Position numbers and translations under genes: made by a program. A model generated the notes under the pieces. That model did not search any database, was not told the origin of the DNA, and saw nothing but the letters and a program-made list of their open reading frames with translations. Source: Streptomyces sp. NBC_01549 (lineage in GTDB: Bacteria > Actinomycetota > Actinomycetes > Streptomycetales > Streptomycetaceae). Taken from it: 64,000 bases of DNA. Positions 8,323 to 17,266 of this stretch are shown piece after piece. Location: assembly GCF_026339955.1 (NCBI RefSeq), contig NZ_JAPEPW010000001.1, positions 4,769,001 through 4,833,000 on the forward strand, in the 5' to 3' direction. Positions within the stretch are counted from its first letter, which is position 1. Every line of letters starts with the position of its first letter.

Positions 8323-8365
8323 CTGGTACCAGAGTGTCCTTATCCTGGTAGAAGCAGTACCTGGC
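8323..8365. promoter_or_regulatory. Palindromic operator candidates between MFS and XRE genes
   Basis: CTGGTACCAG at 8323-8332 is a perfect 10-bp palindrome, and a related interrupted pair, CCTGGTA with TACCTGG, follows at 8344-8363. The spacing between the divergent genes is short, so binding here could control both promoters. The regulator at 8406 is the natural candidate; this is inference. Confidence 0.4.
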
Positions 8366-8405
8366 AACAGGTTCCGGTGAACGGCAGGCTGGAGGCATGA
8401 CGACG

Positions 8406-9380
8406 ATGGCGCAGGAGAGCACCGCTCCCCGGCCGGTGGAGGACATGGCCCCTGCTCCGCAGGCGGTGTCCGTGACCTCTCCTCGGCCGGTCGACCCCGA
8501 GCCGCACGGCACCGCCGCCCCGCGCGGCAGCGAGATCCGGCGGCACGAGCTCGCCACCTTCCTGCGCAACCGCCGCGAGCGCATCACTCCGGAGCAGGTC
8601 GGACTGCCCCGTGGTCGCCGCCGGCGCACGCCCGGCCTGCGCCGCGAGGAGGTCGCGCAGCTCTCCGCCGTGGGCGTCACCTGGTACACCTGGCTCGAAC
8701 AGGCCCGTGACATCCAGGTCTCCGAACAGGTCCTCGACGCCCTGGCCCGCACCCTGCGGCTCGACCCCAGCGAGCGCGCCCACCTCTTCCGGCTGGCCGG
8801 AGCCGTCGACCCCACGCCCGCCGCGCCGTGCCCGACCCTCACCCCGGCCCTGCTCGAGGTGCTGTCCCAGCTGGAGCCGGTCCCGGCCTGCATCCAGAAC
8901 AGCCGCTACGACATCCTGGCGTACAACCGCACATACGCCCGCCTGATGATGCGCGACCTCGACGCCGTACCGCCCGAGGACCGCAACTGCATGATCCTCG
9001 CCTACACCCACCCGGAGTGGCGCGAGTCGATCGTGCTCCTCGACGAGACCATGCGCGTGATGGCCGCCAAGCTGCGCGGCTCGATGGCCGGCCACCTCGG
9101 CGAGCCCGCCTGGAAGCTGCTGGTCAAACGGCTGCGTACGGAGTCGGCGGAGTTCCGTGAGATCTGGGAGCGGTACGAGGTGTACGGCGGCTCGCGCAGC
9201 AAGACCAAGCAGTTCCTGAACCCGTACGTCGGGCTGCTCACCGTCGACCACACCGACCTGTGGCTCGCCCCCGACATGGGCGCCCGCATGGTGACGTACG
9301 CCCCGACGGACGAGCAGAGCCGCGAACGTCTGAGGGCGCTGCACGAGATCGCGCTGACGGCGGAGACGGAAGCCGCCTAG
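8406..9380 (+). CDS. XRE-family regulator with MmyB-like ligand-binding domain
   Basis: A 324-residue regulator. Residues about 45-120 form an XRE helix-turn-helix (RRHELATFLRNRRERI ... RREEVAQLSAVGVTWYTWLE), and the rest is the PAS-like MmyB domain found in many actinobacterial regulators of neighbouring exporters or dehydrogenases. An ATG at 8397 is only one base after GGAGG, so the in-frame ATG at 8406, with ten bases of spacing, is preferred. It is divergent from an MFS exporter and is followed by a second one on the opposite strand, consistent with local control of efflux by an unknown ligand. Confidence 0.85.
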   Translation: MAQESTAPRPVEDMAPAPQAVSVTSPRPVDPEPHGTAAPRGSEIRRHELATFLRNRRERITPEQVGLPRGRRRRTPGLRREEVAQLSAVGVTWYTWLEQARDIQVSEQVLDALARTLRLDPSERAHLFRLAGAVDPTPAAPCPTLTPALLEVLSQLEPVPACIQNSRYDILAYNRTYARLMMRDLDAVPPEDRNCMILAYTHPEWRESIVLLDETMRVMAAKLRGSMAGHLGEPAWKLLVKRLRTESAEFREIWERYEVYGGSRSKTKQFLNPYVGLLTVDHTDLWLAPDMGARMVTYAPTDEQSRERLRALHEIALTAETEAA

Positions 9381-9387
9381 GGCAGGT

Positions 9388-10833
9388 CTAGGCCCGGACG
9401 CTCACCGAGTCCCGGACCTCCGCCGACTCCAGCTGCCGTGCCGTCCGCTCGGCCGTCCCGCGTGCCCAGCGTCCGCTGGTCAGCGCGCCCAGGACGAGGA
9501 CCGCGAGACCGCAGCCGGTGAGGATCCACCAGCCGGGGCGGGCGGCCGACACGAACGTCTCCCGGTACGCCGAGGCGTGGATGCCGGAGGCGAGGACCGC
9601 GCCGACCACGGCGACACCGAGGGTGCCGCCGATCTGGCGGCTGGTCGAGGCGACGGCGGCCGCGACCCCGGCCTGGGTGCGGGGCATGCCGGAGACGGCG
9701 GTGTTGGTGATGGGGGCGTTCACGAAGCCGAAGCCGAGGCCGAAGAGGACGTAACCGATGACGAGAGTGACATTCGACGTCTCGGCCTCGAACGCGGCGA
9801 ACAGGATCCCGCTCACGGTCATCGAGACCCCCGCGATCAGCAGCGGCAGCCGTGGACCCCGGCTGCCGACCAGCCGCCCCGACAGCGGCGCGCACACGAA
9901 GCACATGAACGCCATGGGCAGCATCCACAGGCCCGCGTGCAGTGCGTCCAGGCCGCGCACGTTCTGCAGATAGAGCGTGGAGAGGAACAGGAACCCGCTG
10001 AGCGAGGCGAACGCGCTGACGGCGACGACCGTGGCCCCGCTGAACGGCGCCGACCGGAAGAAGCGCAGGTCGATGAGCGGTTCGGCGCGCCGGGGCTCGT
10101 ACCACAGCAGGCCGGCCAGCGCGGCGACGGCGATCGCGCCGAAGGCGAGGGTCTTGGGGGCGCCGGAGCTGGGCGCCTCGATGATCGCGTACGTCACGGA
10201 GCCGAGCAGCGCGATGACGAGGAGCTGCCCGACCGGGTCGGGGCGGCGGGCCTTGGGGGCGCGGGACTCGGGGACGTAGCGCCAGGTGAGCAGGAGCGCG
10301 GCGAGGCCGACCGGGAGGTTGATCCAGAAGATCGACCGCCAGCCGACCGAGTCCACGAGGAGGCCGCCGACGATCGGGCCCCCGGCCATCGATATGCCGA
10401 TCACGCCACCCCAGACGCCGATCGCGCGGGCGCGCTCGCGCGGGTCCGTGAAGGTGTTGGTGATGATCGACATCGCGACCGGGTTGAGCATCGAGCCGCC
10501 GACCGCCTGCACCATGCGGAAGGCGACGAGCGAGTCCAGGTTCGGGGCGAGGGAGCACAGGGCCGAGCCGATCGTGAAGATCACCAGGCCCGCCTGGAAG
10601 ACCCGGCGGCGGCCGATGCGGTCGGCGGTCGAGCCCGAGAGCATCAGCAGCGACGCGAGGACCAGCGTGTACGCGTCGATGGTCCATTGCATGCCTGCCA
10701 CGCTCGCGTGCAGTTCCTTCTGCATCGAGGGCAGGGCGACGTTCAGGACCGTGTTGTCGAGGCTCACGATCAGCAGGCTCATGCAGCAGATCGCGAGGAC
10801 GAGTAGACGGTGGCGGGGACTGAGCTCGGGCAT
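9388..10833 (-). CDS. MFS drug efflux transporter, EmrB/QacA family
   Basis: A 481-residue 14-helix exporter. The first helix carries LLIVSLDNTVLNVALPSM and motif A-like residues follow helix 2 (GSTADRIGRRRVFQAGL); motif C, a marker of antiporters, is seen in GGVIGISMAGGPIVGG. It starts at an ATG with GGAGGA close upstream. The upstream sequence TTAGTTAGACGCACTATC has the look of an operator for a TetR-type repressor, but no such gene adjoins it. It is convergent with the XRE gene, only 7 bases apart, and divergent from dusB. Substrate unknown. Confidence 0.88.
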   Translation of the reverse strand: MPELSPRHRLLVLAICCMSLLIVSLDNTVLNVALPSMQKELHASVAGMQWTIDAYTLVLASLLMLSGSTADRIGRRRVFQAGLVIFTIGSALCSLAPNLDSLVAFRMVQAVGGSMLNPVAMSIITNTFTDPRERARAIGVWGGVIGISMAGGPIVGGLLVDSVGWRSIFWINLPVGLAALLLTWRYVPESRAPKARRPDPVGQLLVIALLGSVTYAIIEAPSSGAPKTLAFGAIAVAALAGLLWYEPRRAEPLIDLRFFRSAPFSGATVVAVSAFASLSGFLFLSTLYLQNVRGLDALHAGLWMLPMAFMCFVCAPLSGRLVGSRGPRLPLLIAGVSMTVSGILFAAFEAETSNVTLVIGYVLFGLGFGFVNAPITNTAVSGMPRTQAGVAAAVASTSRQIGGTLGVAVVGAVLASGIHASAYRETFVSAARPGWWILTGCGLAVLVLGALTSGRWARGTAERTARQLESAEVRDSVSVRA

Positions 10834-10945
10834 TCCTCCAGCCTACGCCCGTATCGATAGTGCGTCTAACTAATGACCCTCTCCGCACCGGCCTCTGACA
10901 ATCACCACCCGTCCATGACTGTCACCGCACCCTTTCCCGTACGCA

Positions 10946-10991
10946 AGCACTGTTCCGGTGCGCGACGAGCACTTGTTCCGGTACGCGACAA
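10946..10991 (+). repeat. 23-bp direct repeat immediately before dusB
   Basis: Two tandem near-copies with period 23 share TGTTCCGGT followed by CGCGAC (10951 and 10974). The second copy ends 8 bases before the dusB start, so it overlaps the leader or core promoter region. No known factor is recognised. Confidence 0.5.
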
Positions 10992-10998
10992 TGGGGGA

Positions 10999-12153
10999 AT
11001 GTCCACGATCGCCCTCGCCCCCGCCGTCCCGCTGTCGATCGGCCCCCACACCGTCCAGCCGCCCGTCGTCCTCGCCCCCATGGCCGGGATCACGAACGCG
11101 CCGTTCCGCACGCTGTGCCGCGAGTTCAGTGGCGGCAAGGGCCTGTTCGTCAGCGAGATGATCACCACACGGGCGCTGGTCGAGCGCAACGAGAAGACCA
11201 TGCAGCTGATCCACTTCGACGCGACCGAGAAGCCGCGTTCGATCCAGCTGTACGGCGTGGACCCGGCGACCGTCGGCAAGGCCGTCCGCATGATCGCGGA
11301 GGAGAACCTCGCCGACCACATCGACCTGAACTTCGGCTGCCCGGTCCCGAAGGTCACCCGCAAGGGCGGCGGCTCCGCCCTCCCGTACAAGCGCAACCTC
11401 CTGCGGGCGATCCTGCGCGAGGCCGTCAGCGGGGCGGGCGATCTGCCCGTGACGATGAAGATGCGCAAGGGCATCGACGACGACCACATGACGTTCCTCG
11501 ACGCCGGACGGATCGCCGTCGAGGAGGGCGTCACCGCCATCGCCCTGCACGGCCGCACCGCCGCCCAGCACTACGGCGGCACGGCCGACTGGGACGCCAT
11601 CGCGCGCCTCAAGGAGCACGTGCCGGAGATCCCCGTCCTCGGCAACGGCGACATCTGGTCGGCGGAGGACGCCCTGCGGATGGTGCGCGAGACCGGCTGC
11701 GACGGGGTCGTGGTCGGGCGCGGCTGCCTCGGCCGGCCGTGGCTGTTCGGCGACCTGGTGGCCGCCTTCGAGGGGCGCCCGGACACCTACGCCCGCCCGA
11801 CCCTGCGCGAGGTCGCGGCCGTCATGGTCCGCCACGCCACCCTGCTCGGCGAGTGGATCGGCGATGAGGCACGTGGCGTCATCGACTTCCGCAAGCACGT
11901 GGCCTGGTACCTGAAGGGATTCGCGGTCGGCTCCGAAATGCGCAAGCGGCTCGCGATCACCTCGTCCCTCGCCGAACTCTCCGACGGCCTCGCCGAGTTG
12001 GACCTCGACCAGCCCTGGCCGACGGGCGCGGACGGGCCGCGCGGCCGCACGTCCGGCAACAACCGGGTCGTCCTGCCGGACGGCTGGCTCAAGGACCCGT
12101 ACGACTGCGCGGGCATCAGCGAGGACGCGGAACTGGACACGTCCGGCGGCTGA
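10999..12153 (+). CDS. dusB: tRNA-dihydrouridine synthase
   Basis: A 384-residue FMN-dependent enzyme that reduces specific uridines in the D-loop of tRNA. The N-terminal TIM barrel opens with VVLAPMAGITNAPFRTLCRE; the active-site Cys is in NFGCPVPKV, and the FMN/uridine-binding AIALHGRTAAQHY and VLGNGDIWSAEDA stretches are intact. A C-terminal helical domain follows. ATG 10999 is preceded by a G-rich ribosome site; a longer frame from 10873 would run through the repeats and lacks support. A shared hairpin separates it from the convergent glycosidase. Confidence 0.92.
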   Translation: MSTIALAPAVPLSIGPHTVQPPVVLAPMAGITNAPFRTLCREFSGGKGLFVSEMITTRALVERNEKTMQLIHFDATEKPRSIQLYGVDPATVGKAVRMIAEENLADHIDLNFGCPVPKVTRKGGGSALPYKRNLLRAILREAVSGAGDLPVTMKMRKGIDDDHMTFLDAGRIAVEEGVTAIALHGRTAAQHYGGTADWDAIARLKEHVPEIPVLGNGDIWSAEDALRMVRETGCDGVVVGRGCLGRPWLFGDLVAAFEGRPDTYARPTLREVAAVMVRHATLLGEWIGDEARGVIDFRKHVAWYLKGFAVGSEMRKRLAITSSLAELSDGLAELDLDQPWPTGADGPRGRTSGNNRVVLPDGWLKDPYDCAGISEDAELDTSGG

Positions 12154-12160
12154 CTTTTCT

Positions 12161-12186
12161 GTCGGGGGCCCTCAAGCGCCCCCGAC
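12161..12186. terminator. Bidirectional terminator between dusB and the GH cluster
   Basis: GTCGGGGGC (12161-12169) pairs with GCCCCCGAC (12178-12186) around an 8-base loop. The convergent genes end at 12153 and 12172, so one hairpin serves both and overlaps the last codons of the glycosidase. Confidence 0.7.
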
Positions 12187-14109
12187 CGCCGTGAGCAGCG
12201 CCAGTGGTGCCGCCGCCGACCGCGACTCCCGTACGCACGCGTGCGGGTAGGGCACCGGCTCCGTGTGGGTGTCGCGGCCGTACCCCGCGAGAACCTCGGG
12301 GAGCCGGTGGCCCGCCGCGGTGGCCGCGTCGACCAGCGCGTGGGCGACCGTCCGGGCCTCGTCGTGCAGGCCGTAGCGGGCGAGCCCCAGCGTGATCAGC
12401 GCGTTGTCGTGCGGCCAGACCGAACCGCGGTGGTACGACAACGGGTGGTACGCCGGCTGGTCGGCGGCCAGCGTGCGCACACCCCAGCCGGAGAAGAAGT
12501 CCGGCTCCAGGAGGCGGTGGCCGACCAGTTCGCCGTACTCCTTGTCGAGCAGCCCTGACCACAGCAGGTGCCCGGCGTCCGAGGCGAGGGCGTCGACCTG
12601 GCGGCCGTCACCGTCCAACGCCAGTGCGGGGAAGGCGCGTTCACTCATCCAGAAGTCCCGCTGGAAACGGTCACGGAGGTCGCCCGCCGCCTGTTCGAGC
12701 AGCGCCGCGTAGACCTCGTCGCCCCAGACCGTACGGGACAGGTGGGCGGTGCGGCGCAGCGCGTCGTACGCGTACCCCTGCGCGCCCGCCGCCATCACCG
12801 GCCCACTGGGACGGCTCCCGTCGGCCGAGCAGATGGCGCCGGGGGAGTCCTTCCAGTTCTGGTTGGCGAGGCCGCCGCCGTCCGCGCGGTAGACGAGATA
12901 GCCGACGGAGGTCAGGCCGCCGTGGTCCAGCATCCAGCCGATCGCCGCCCGGGCGTTGGCCTCCAGACGCCGGGCCAGGGTCGGGTCACCTGTCTGCTCG
13001 GTGTACGCGCCGAGCAGCACCAGGAACAGCGGCGTGGCGTCCACCGAACCGTAGTACCGCCCGTACGGCACCTGCCCGAAGTGCGCCAGCTCGCCGTGCC
13101 GCACCTCGTGCACGATCTTGCCGGGCTGGGCCACCGCACCCGCTCCCACCTCCACCGCCTGCGTCGCGGCGAGCGCGGGCAGCGTGGCGGCCGCGAGCTC
13201 GGGACGGTAGGGGAGCGCGAACAGCGAGGTCAGCAGGGCGTCGCGGCCCAGGAGCGTGAGGAACCACGGCACTCCGGCCGCCGGCACCCGCAGCTCCTCG
13301 CCGTCCGGGCCCGTCGCCGGAACCTGGAGCACCGCGAGGTCCGACAGCCCGCGCGCACAGGCCGCGGCCAGCTCCGGCCAGCCGGTCGGGAAGGGCACGC
13401 CGTCCGCGAACTCGCCTTCCAGCGCGAGGAGTCGTGCGTTCGCCGCGGAGGGCGAGGCGGGCACCTCCGGCTCCTTCAGCGCCCCGTGCGGGCGGGCCGC
13501 CACGCGCAGGGCCAGCTCCGCCGAGGCGTGCGGTTCGAGGTCCAGGGTCCATACGAGGCGCCGGGCGCCGGTACCGGTCTCCTCGACCCCGTCCGGCGGT
13601 GGCTCGGAGGTGACCGTCGTACAGGAGCGCCATTCCCCGCGCTGGTAACTGAACTCCACCCCGTCGTCGAGGACCTGACGCCCTCGTACGGCGCCGATCT
13701 TCGCGTACGTGCGGTAGTCGGAGCGCAGCTCGAACTGGTCCGTGAAGTCGGCGTCCACGGTGAGCGCGATGCGCACGGTCGTGGGTGACGGGCGGTTGCT
13801 GGTGACGCGCAGCGCCTCCACGAAAGCGCCGTCGGTGACGGCCTGTTCACGGAAGAGCGTGTACGCGGGCGGTTCGTTGCGCCCGCCGCGCGGGACGAGC
13901 ACACAGCGCGCCGTGTCGCCGTCCGCGACCGGCGTCAGCGCCTCGGGCACCGCGCCGTCGACGGTCAGCTGCCAGCGGCTGAGGTGCCGGGCGTCCCGTA
14001 CGAATAACCCGTCCGGGGAACTGCCGCTGCGCACCCCGCTGATGTCCCCGCCGTCGCCCACGGCGGCGAACGTCCCACCGTGCACGAGCAGATGATGCCG
14101 GTCCGTCAT
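12172..14109 (-). CDS. Amylo-alpha-1,6-glucosidase/glycogen-debranching-like protein (GDE_N_bis type)
   Basis: A 645-residue protein of the bacterial family with an N-terminal beta-rich domain (about residues 1-220, including FVRDARHLSRWQL) and a C-terminal (alpha/alpha)6 barrel with WFLTLLGRDALLTSL, NQNWKDSPG and a late SVWPHDNALITLGLARYG segment. Members are annotated as glycogen-debranching or as enzymes on small glucosides. The start at 14109 has GGAGGGG upstream and overlaps the stop of the previous gene (ATGA), so it is translationally coupled to the MGH1-type hydrolase. A cytoplasmic role on an imported or stored sugar is inferred from the lack of a signal peptide. Confidence 0.85.
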   Translation of the reverse strand: MTDRHHLLVHGGTFAAVGDGGDISGVRSGSSPDGLFVRDARHLSRWQLTVDGAVPEALTPVADGDTARCVLVPRGGRNEPPAYTLFREQAVTDGAFVEALRVTSNRPSPTTVRIALTVDADFTDQFELRSDYRTYAKIGAVRGRQVLDDGVEFSYQRGEWRSCTTVTSEPPPDGVEETGTGARRLVWTLDLEPHASAELALRVAARPHGALKEPEVPASPSAANARLLALEGEFADGVPFPTGWPELAAACARGLSDLAVLQVPATGPDGEELRVPAAGVPWFLTLLGRDALLTSLFALPYRPELAAATLPALAATQAVEVGAGAVAQPGKIVHEVRHGELAHFGQVPYGRYYGSVDATPLFLVLLGAYTEQTGDPTLARRLEANARAAIGWMLDHGGLTSVGYLVYRADGGGLANQNWKDSPGAICSADGSRPSGPVMAAGAQGYAYDALRRTAHLSRTVWGDEVYAALLEQAAGDLRDRFQRDFWMSERAFPALALDGDGRQVDALASDAGHLLWSGLLDKEYGELVGHRLLEPDFFSGWGVRTLAADQPAYHPLSYHRGSVWPHDNALITLGLARYGLHDEARTVAHALVDAATAAGHRLPEVLAGYGRDTHTEPVPYPHACVRESRSAAAPLALLTAVGGA

Positions 14110-15854
14110 CCCCGGTCCCCTCCCTTGGCGCCCGTCTCGAATGAACTGTGTGGCGTATGTGGTGTGTGTGGCGTATGCGGCGTGCCTGATGCGTGCGATG
14201 TGTGTGACGTGTGCGGCGCTGTGCCGTGTGTCTGGTCGGCCCGCGCGGGCTCGTGCAGCAGGTCCAGCGTCAGCGCGGCCGTCCAGCTGAAGCCGAGCGC
14301 GCCGCAGGCCTCGCCGGTGTACGGATCCACGTACTCCGCGAACCCGGACGAGTCGGCCGTCTCCAGCAGCGCGGCGCGCAACTCCTCCGCGCGCCCGTGC
14401 TCCCCGTGCAGCCGCAGGCCACGCTCCAGCAGCCAGTTCGTGTTGAACCACGCCGGGCCGCGCCAGTAGCGGTGCGGGTCGAAGGCGTGGCCGGTCAGGT
14501 CGTAACTCGGCGCCAGTCGGGCGACCCCGCCGAGCCCGAAGTGCGGCCCGCCCGCCGTGCGGACCAGGGTGGCCGCGATGTCGCGGGGGAGCGCGGGGAG
14601 GATGAGCGGGAGCAGCCCGGCCACGCTGCGCTCGGGGATGAGCGCGCCAGTGCGAGAGCGCTGCTCTGAAACGAGATCACCGCTCTGACGGGAGCGCCGC
14701 TCCGAAGGGTGAGCACTGCTCTCGGCGGAGCGCCGGCCTGAGGAGTGAGCACTGCTCTCGGAAGAGCGTCGCTCCGAACCGAGAGCGCCGCTCTCGCCCC
14801 CGCCGCGCGCATCCCCACCGCCCGCATCCCCGCCGTACACATCCCGGCAGAAGAACATCCCCTCCGCCGGGTCCCACAGCCGCTCCACCAGGGCCGCCGT
14901 CAACCGTTCCGCGCGGGCGTGCCGCGCCGTCCCCGCCGCGCCCAGTTCCTGCGCGATCGCCGCGAGCGCGTGCTCGGAGGCGATCAGCAGCGCGTTGAAC
15001 GCCGGGTCCTCGACGGCGAACTCGCCGGCGCCGTCGGCGTACCCGCCGTCCCGGTAGTCCGTCGCCAGTCGCACGTACCGCCCGTAGTCGAGGTCCGTCG
15101 GCCGGTCCTCGGCGGACCCGTGGTCGAGGTCGGCGCGGCGGAAGGAGCGCGGCGCGGCCGGGGTGACGCGGCTCAGCGGGGCGTCCCAGCACGGGCTGTT
15201 GTCCATGCCCTGTTCCCACGGGTGGACCACGGAGGCGAGCCCGCCGCCGCCCAGGTCCCGGCGGTGCAGCAGATAGCGGTGCCAAGCGGCCAGCCGGGGA
15301 TACATCCGGGAGAGGAACGAACGCGACCGGGACAGACCCGGGTCGGCCTGGTGCACCAGCCAGGCGGCGAGCGCGTGCACCGGTGGCTGCACGATGCCCG
15401 ACGTCTGTACGGTGCGCGGGGCGCCCGCAGCGCGCCCCGCGGTCGAGGAGCGCCAGAAGTCGGGGCTCGGGAAGTAGGCGTCGAGCGGAACGGAGGGGTT
15501 GAACACAATGTGCGGGATCCGGCCGTCACCCCATTGGGCGCCGAGCAGCGTCTCCAGTTCCGTCTGTGCCCGCAAGGGGGACAGGTGGCGCAGCCCGATC
15601 GCGATGAAAGCGGAGTCCCAGGACCACTGGTGGGGATACAGACCGTGCGAGGGAACCGTGGACGTTCCCGTCCAGTTGCCTTCGAGTACCCGGGCGGCCC
15701 TGAGGTGCAGCGACCCGGTGGACCGGTCGGGATCGTATACGTGTGCGCCGGAGTGGGTGATCTCGGGGGAACCGGGCGGAGCGGGGGAACCCGAGGTGCG
15801 CACGGGGGTGGTGATCCCCGTGCGGCGGATGGTGAGTTGGGTTGTGCTGTCCAC
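14106..15854 (-). CDS. MGH1/GH63-type glycoside hydrolase with low-complexity insert
   Basis: A 582-residue (alpha/alpha)6-barrel hydrolase resembling mannosylglycerate/glucosylglycerate hydrolases. Key segments are YPHQWSWDSAFIAIGL, HPWEQGMDNSPCWD and RYWRGPAWFNTNWLL; the Asp in SWDS and a late Glu are the usual catalytic pair. No signal peptide is present. Two oddities stand out: a Ser/Arg/Glu-rich insert of about 65 residues (DNA 14640-14830) made of imperfect repeats between the catalytic halves, and a tail of His-Thr-Pro repeats (DNA 14150-14225). The GTG start has GGGGAG upstream. The gene is first in an operon with the debranching-like gene and divergent from a ROK regulator that probably controls both. 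Confidence 0.82.
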   Translation of the reverse strand: MDSTTQLTIRRTGITTPVRTSGSPAPPGSPEITHSGAHVYDPDRSTGSLHLRAARVLEGNWTGTSTVPSHGLYPHQWSWDSAFIAIGLRHLSPLRAQTELETLLGAQWGDGRIPHIVFNPSVPLDAYFPSPDFWRSSTAGRAAGAPRTVQTSGIVQPPVHALAAWLVHQADPGLSRSRSFLSRMYPRLAAWHRYLLHRRDLGGGGLASVVHPWEQGMDNSPCWDAPLSRVTPAAPRSFRRADLDHGSAEDRPTDLDYGRYVRLATDYRDGGYADGAGEFAVEDPAFNALLIASEHALAAIAQELGAAGTARHARAERLTAALVERLWDPAEGMFFCRDVYGGDAGGGDARGGGESGALGSERRSSESSAHSSGRRSAESSAHPSERRSRQSGDLVSEQRSRTGALIPERSVAGLLPLILPALPRDIAATLVRTAGGPHFGLGGVARLAPSYDLTGHAFDPHRYWRGPAWFNTNWLLERGLRLHGEHGRAEELRAALLETADSSGFAEYVDPYTGEACGALGFSWTAALTLDLLHEPARADQTHGTAPHTSHTSHASGTPHTPHTPHTPHSSFETGAKGGDRG

Positions 15855-15973
15855 TCAGGTCTCCCCGAAGACGTCCGGCCGATCGGTTCGGCACTAGCTA
15901 CCGTAGGGTTACGTCTATTTAACACGCAAAACTCAATATGTAATGCAGAGTTGGTGAGCGCAAGGGGTTGGGC
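15855..15973. promoter_or_regulatory. Divergent promoter region between GH operon and ROK regulator
   Basis: This 119-base gap is AT-rich for the window, with CTATTTAACACGC and AATATGTAATGC. AACTC (15930-15934) and GAGTT (15948-15952) form an interrupted inverted repeat that could be the ROK operator. Both promoters must lie here. Confidence 0.5.
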
Positions 15974-17266
15974 ATGACAGGCATGGCGGGGACGGCAGGA
16001 AGGGCGGCGAAGGCCATGAGGGCCGGGCATCAGGCGAGCGCCGGAGATCTGCTCGAACTGGTACGCAGCGGGCGTGCCACGACGCGCGGCGCGCTGCAGC
16101 AGGCCAGCGGTCTGTCGCGGGCCACGGTCGGCCAGCGTCTCGACCGGCTCTTCCGTGCGGGCTGGCTGCGTGAGGGCGCGGGCGGCCCGGTGGACTCCCC
16201 CCAGGGCGGCCGGCCCTCGATCACCCTGGAGTTCGACGACGAACACGCCGTCGTCCTCGCCGCCGACCTCGACACCCGGCACGGCAGGGCCGCCGTCGTC
16301 TCGCTGAGCGGCGAGATCCAGGCCGAGCACCACGGAAGCCTGCGCATCGAGGACGGCCCGGACGCCGTGCTGGGCGAACTCGGCCGCTGGTTCGCCGAGC
16401 TGCTGGAGAAGGCCGGGCAGCGCGCGGACGCGGTGTGCGGGATCGGACTCGCCGTGCCGGGACCGGTCGACACCGAGACCGGCAAGGTGGTGCAGCCGCC
16501 GATCATGCCGGGCTGGGACGGCTACGACATACGCGGGCGCCTGGGACGCGCGTTCGCCGAGCACGCCGGCGTCGAGGGCGCGGAGGGTGCGGGGATCACC
16601 GGGAGCGCCGGGATCGCCAGGGGCGGCACCCGGATCCCCGTGCTCGTCGACAACGACGCCAACCTCATGGCGTACGGCGAACAGCGCACCGGGTATCCGG
16701 ACTGTTCGGCGTTCGCCCTGGTCAAGGTCTCCACCGGTATCGGTGCGGGCATGGTCGTCGGCGGTTCCGTCTACCGGGGCGTCGACGGGGGCGCCGGCGA
16801 CATCGGGCACATCCGGGTGGGCGCGGACGCGCTGTGCCGGTGCGGTTCGTACGGCTGTCTGGCCGCCGTCGCGAGCGGTGGCGCGGTGGCGCGCAGGCTC
16901 GCCGAATCCGGTGTCCCGGCCACCTCCGGATCGGATGTGCGTGACCTGCTGACGGCCGGACACCCGGAGGCGATGGCGCTCGCGCGGGAGGCGGGGCGGC
17001 AGGTCGGGGACGTCCTCGCGACCGTGGTGACCCTGCTGAACCCGGGCGTGCTGATGATCGCCGGGGATCTGGCCGGAACTCCGTTCCTCACGGGTGTGCG
17101 CGAGCTGCTGTACCAGCGGGCGCTGCCGCGTTCGACCGCTCATCTGGACGTGGTGACCTCGCGGCTCGGGGAGCGGGCGGGGCTGGTGGGGGCTGGGGCG
17201 CTGGTCGTGGAGTACCTGTACGCGCCGGAGCGGGTGGAGGAACGGCTGGCGGCGCTGGGTGTGTGA
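15974..17266 (+). CDS. ROK family transcriptional regulator
   Basis: A 430-residue ROK protein. The N-terminal winged helix-turn-helix (about residues 20-85, with ALQQASGLSRATVGQRLDRLF) precedes a sugar-kinase-like domain with VLAADLDTRHGRAAVV, the GIGLAVPGPVD loop and a CRCGSYGC zinc-binding cluster with His in DIGHIRV. Kinase activity is not expected to be the main role given the DNA-binding domain. ATG 15974 is preferred over TTG 15968 because AAGGGG lies seven bases upstream. It is divergent from the two glycosidase genes and probably responds to the sugar they release. Confidence 0.88.
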   Translation: MTGMAGTAGRAAKAMRAGHQASAGDLLELVRSGRATTRGALQQASGLSRATVGQRLDRLFRAGWLREGAGGPVDSPQGGRPSITLEFDDEHAVVLAADLDTRHGRAAVVSLSGEIQAEHHGSLRIEDGPDAVLGELGRWFAELLEKAGQRADAVCGIGLAVPGPVDTETGKVVQPPIMPGWDGYDIRGRLGRAFAEHAGVEGAEGAGITGSAGIARGGTRIPVLVDNDANLMAYGEQRTGYPDCSAFALVKVSTGIGAGMVVGGSVYRGVDGGAGDIGHIRVGADALCRCGSYGCLAAVASGGAVARRLAESGVPATSGSDVRDLLTAGHPEAMALAREAGRQVGDVLATVVTLLNPGVLMIAGDLAGTPFLTGVRELLYQRALPRSTAHLDVVTSRLGERAGLVGAGALVVEYLYAPERVEERLAALGV

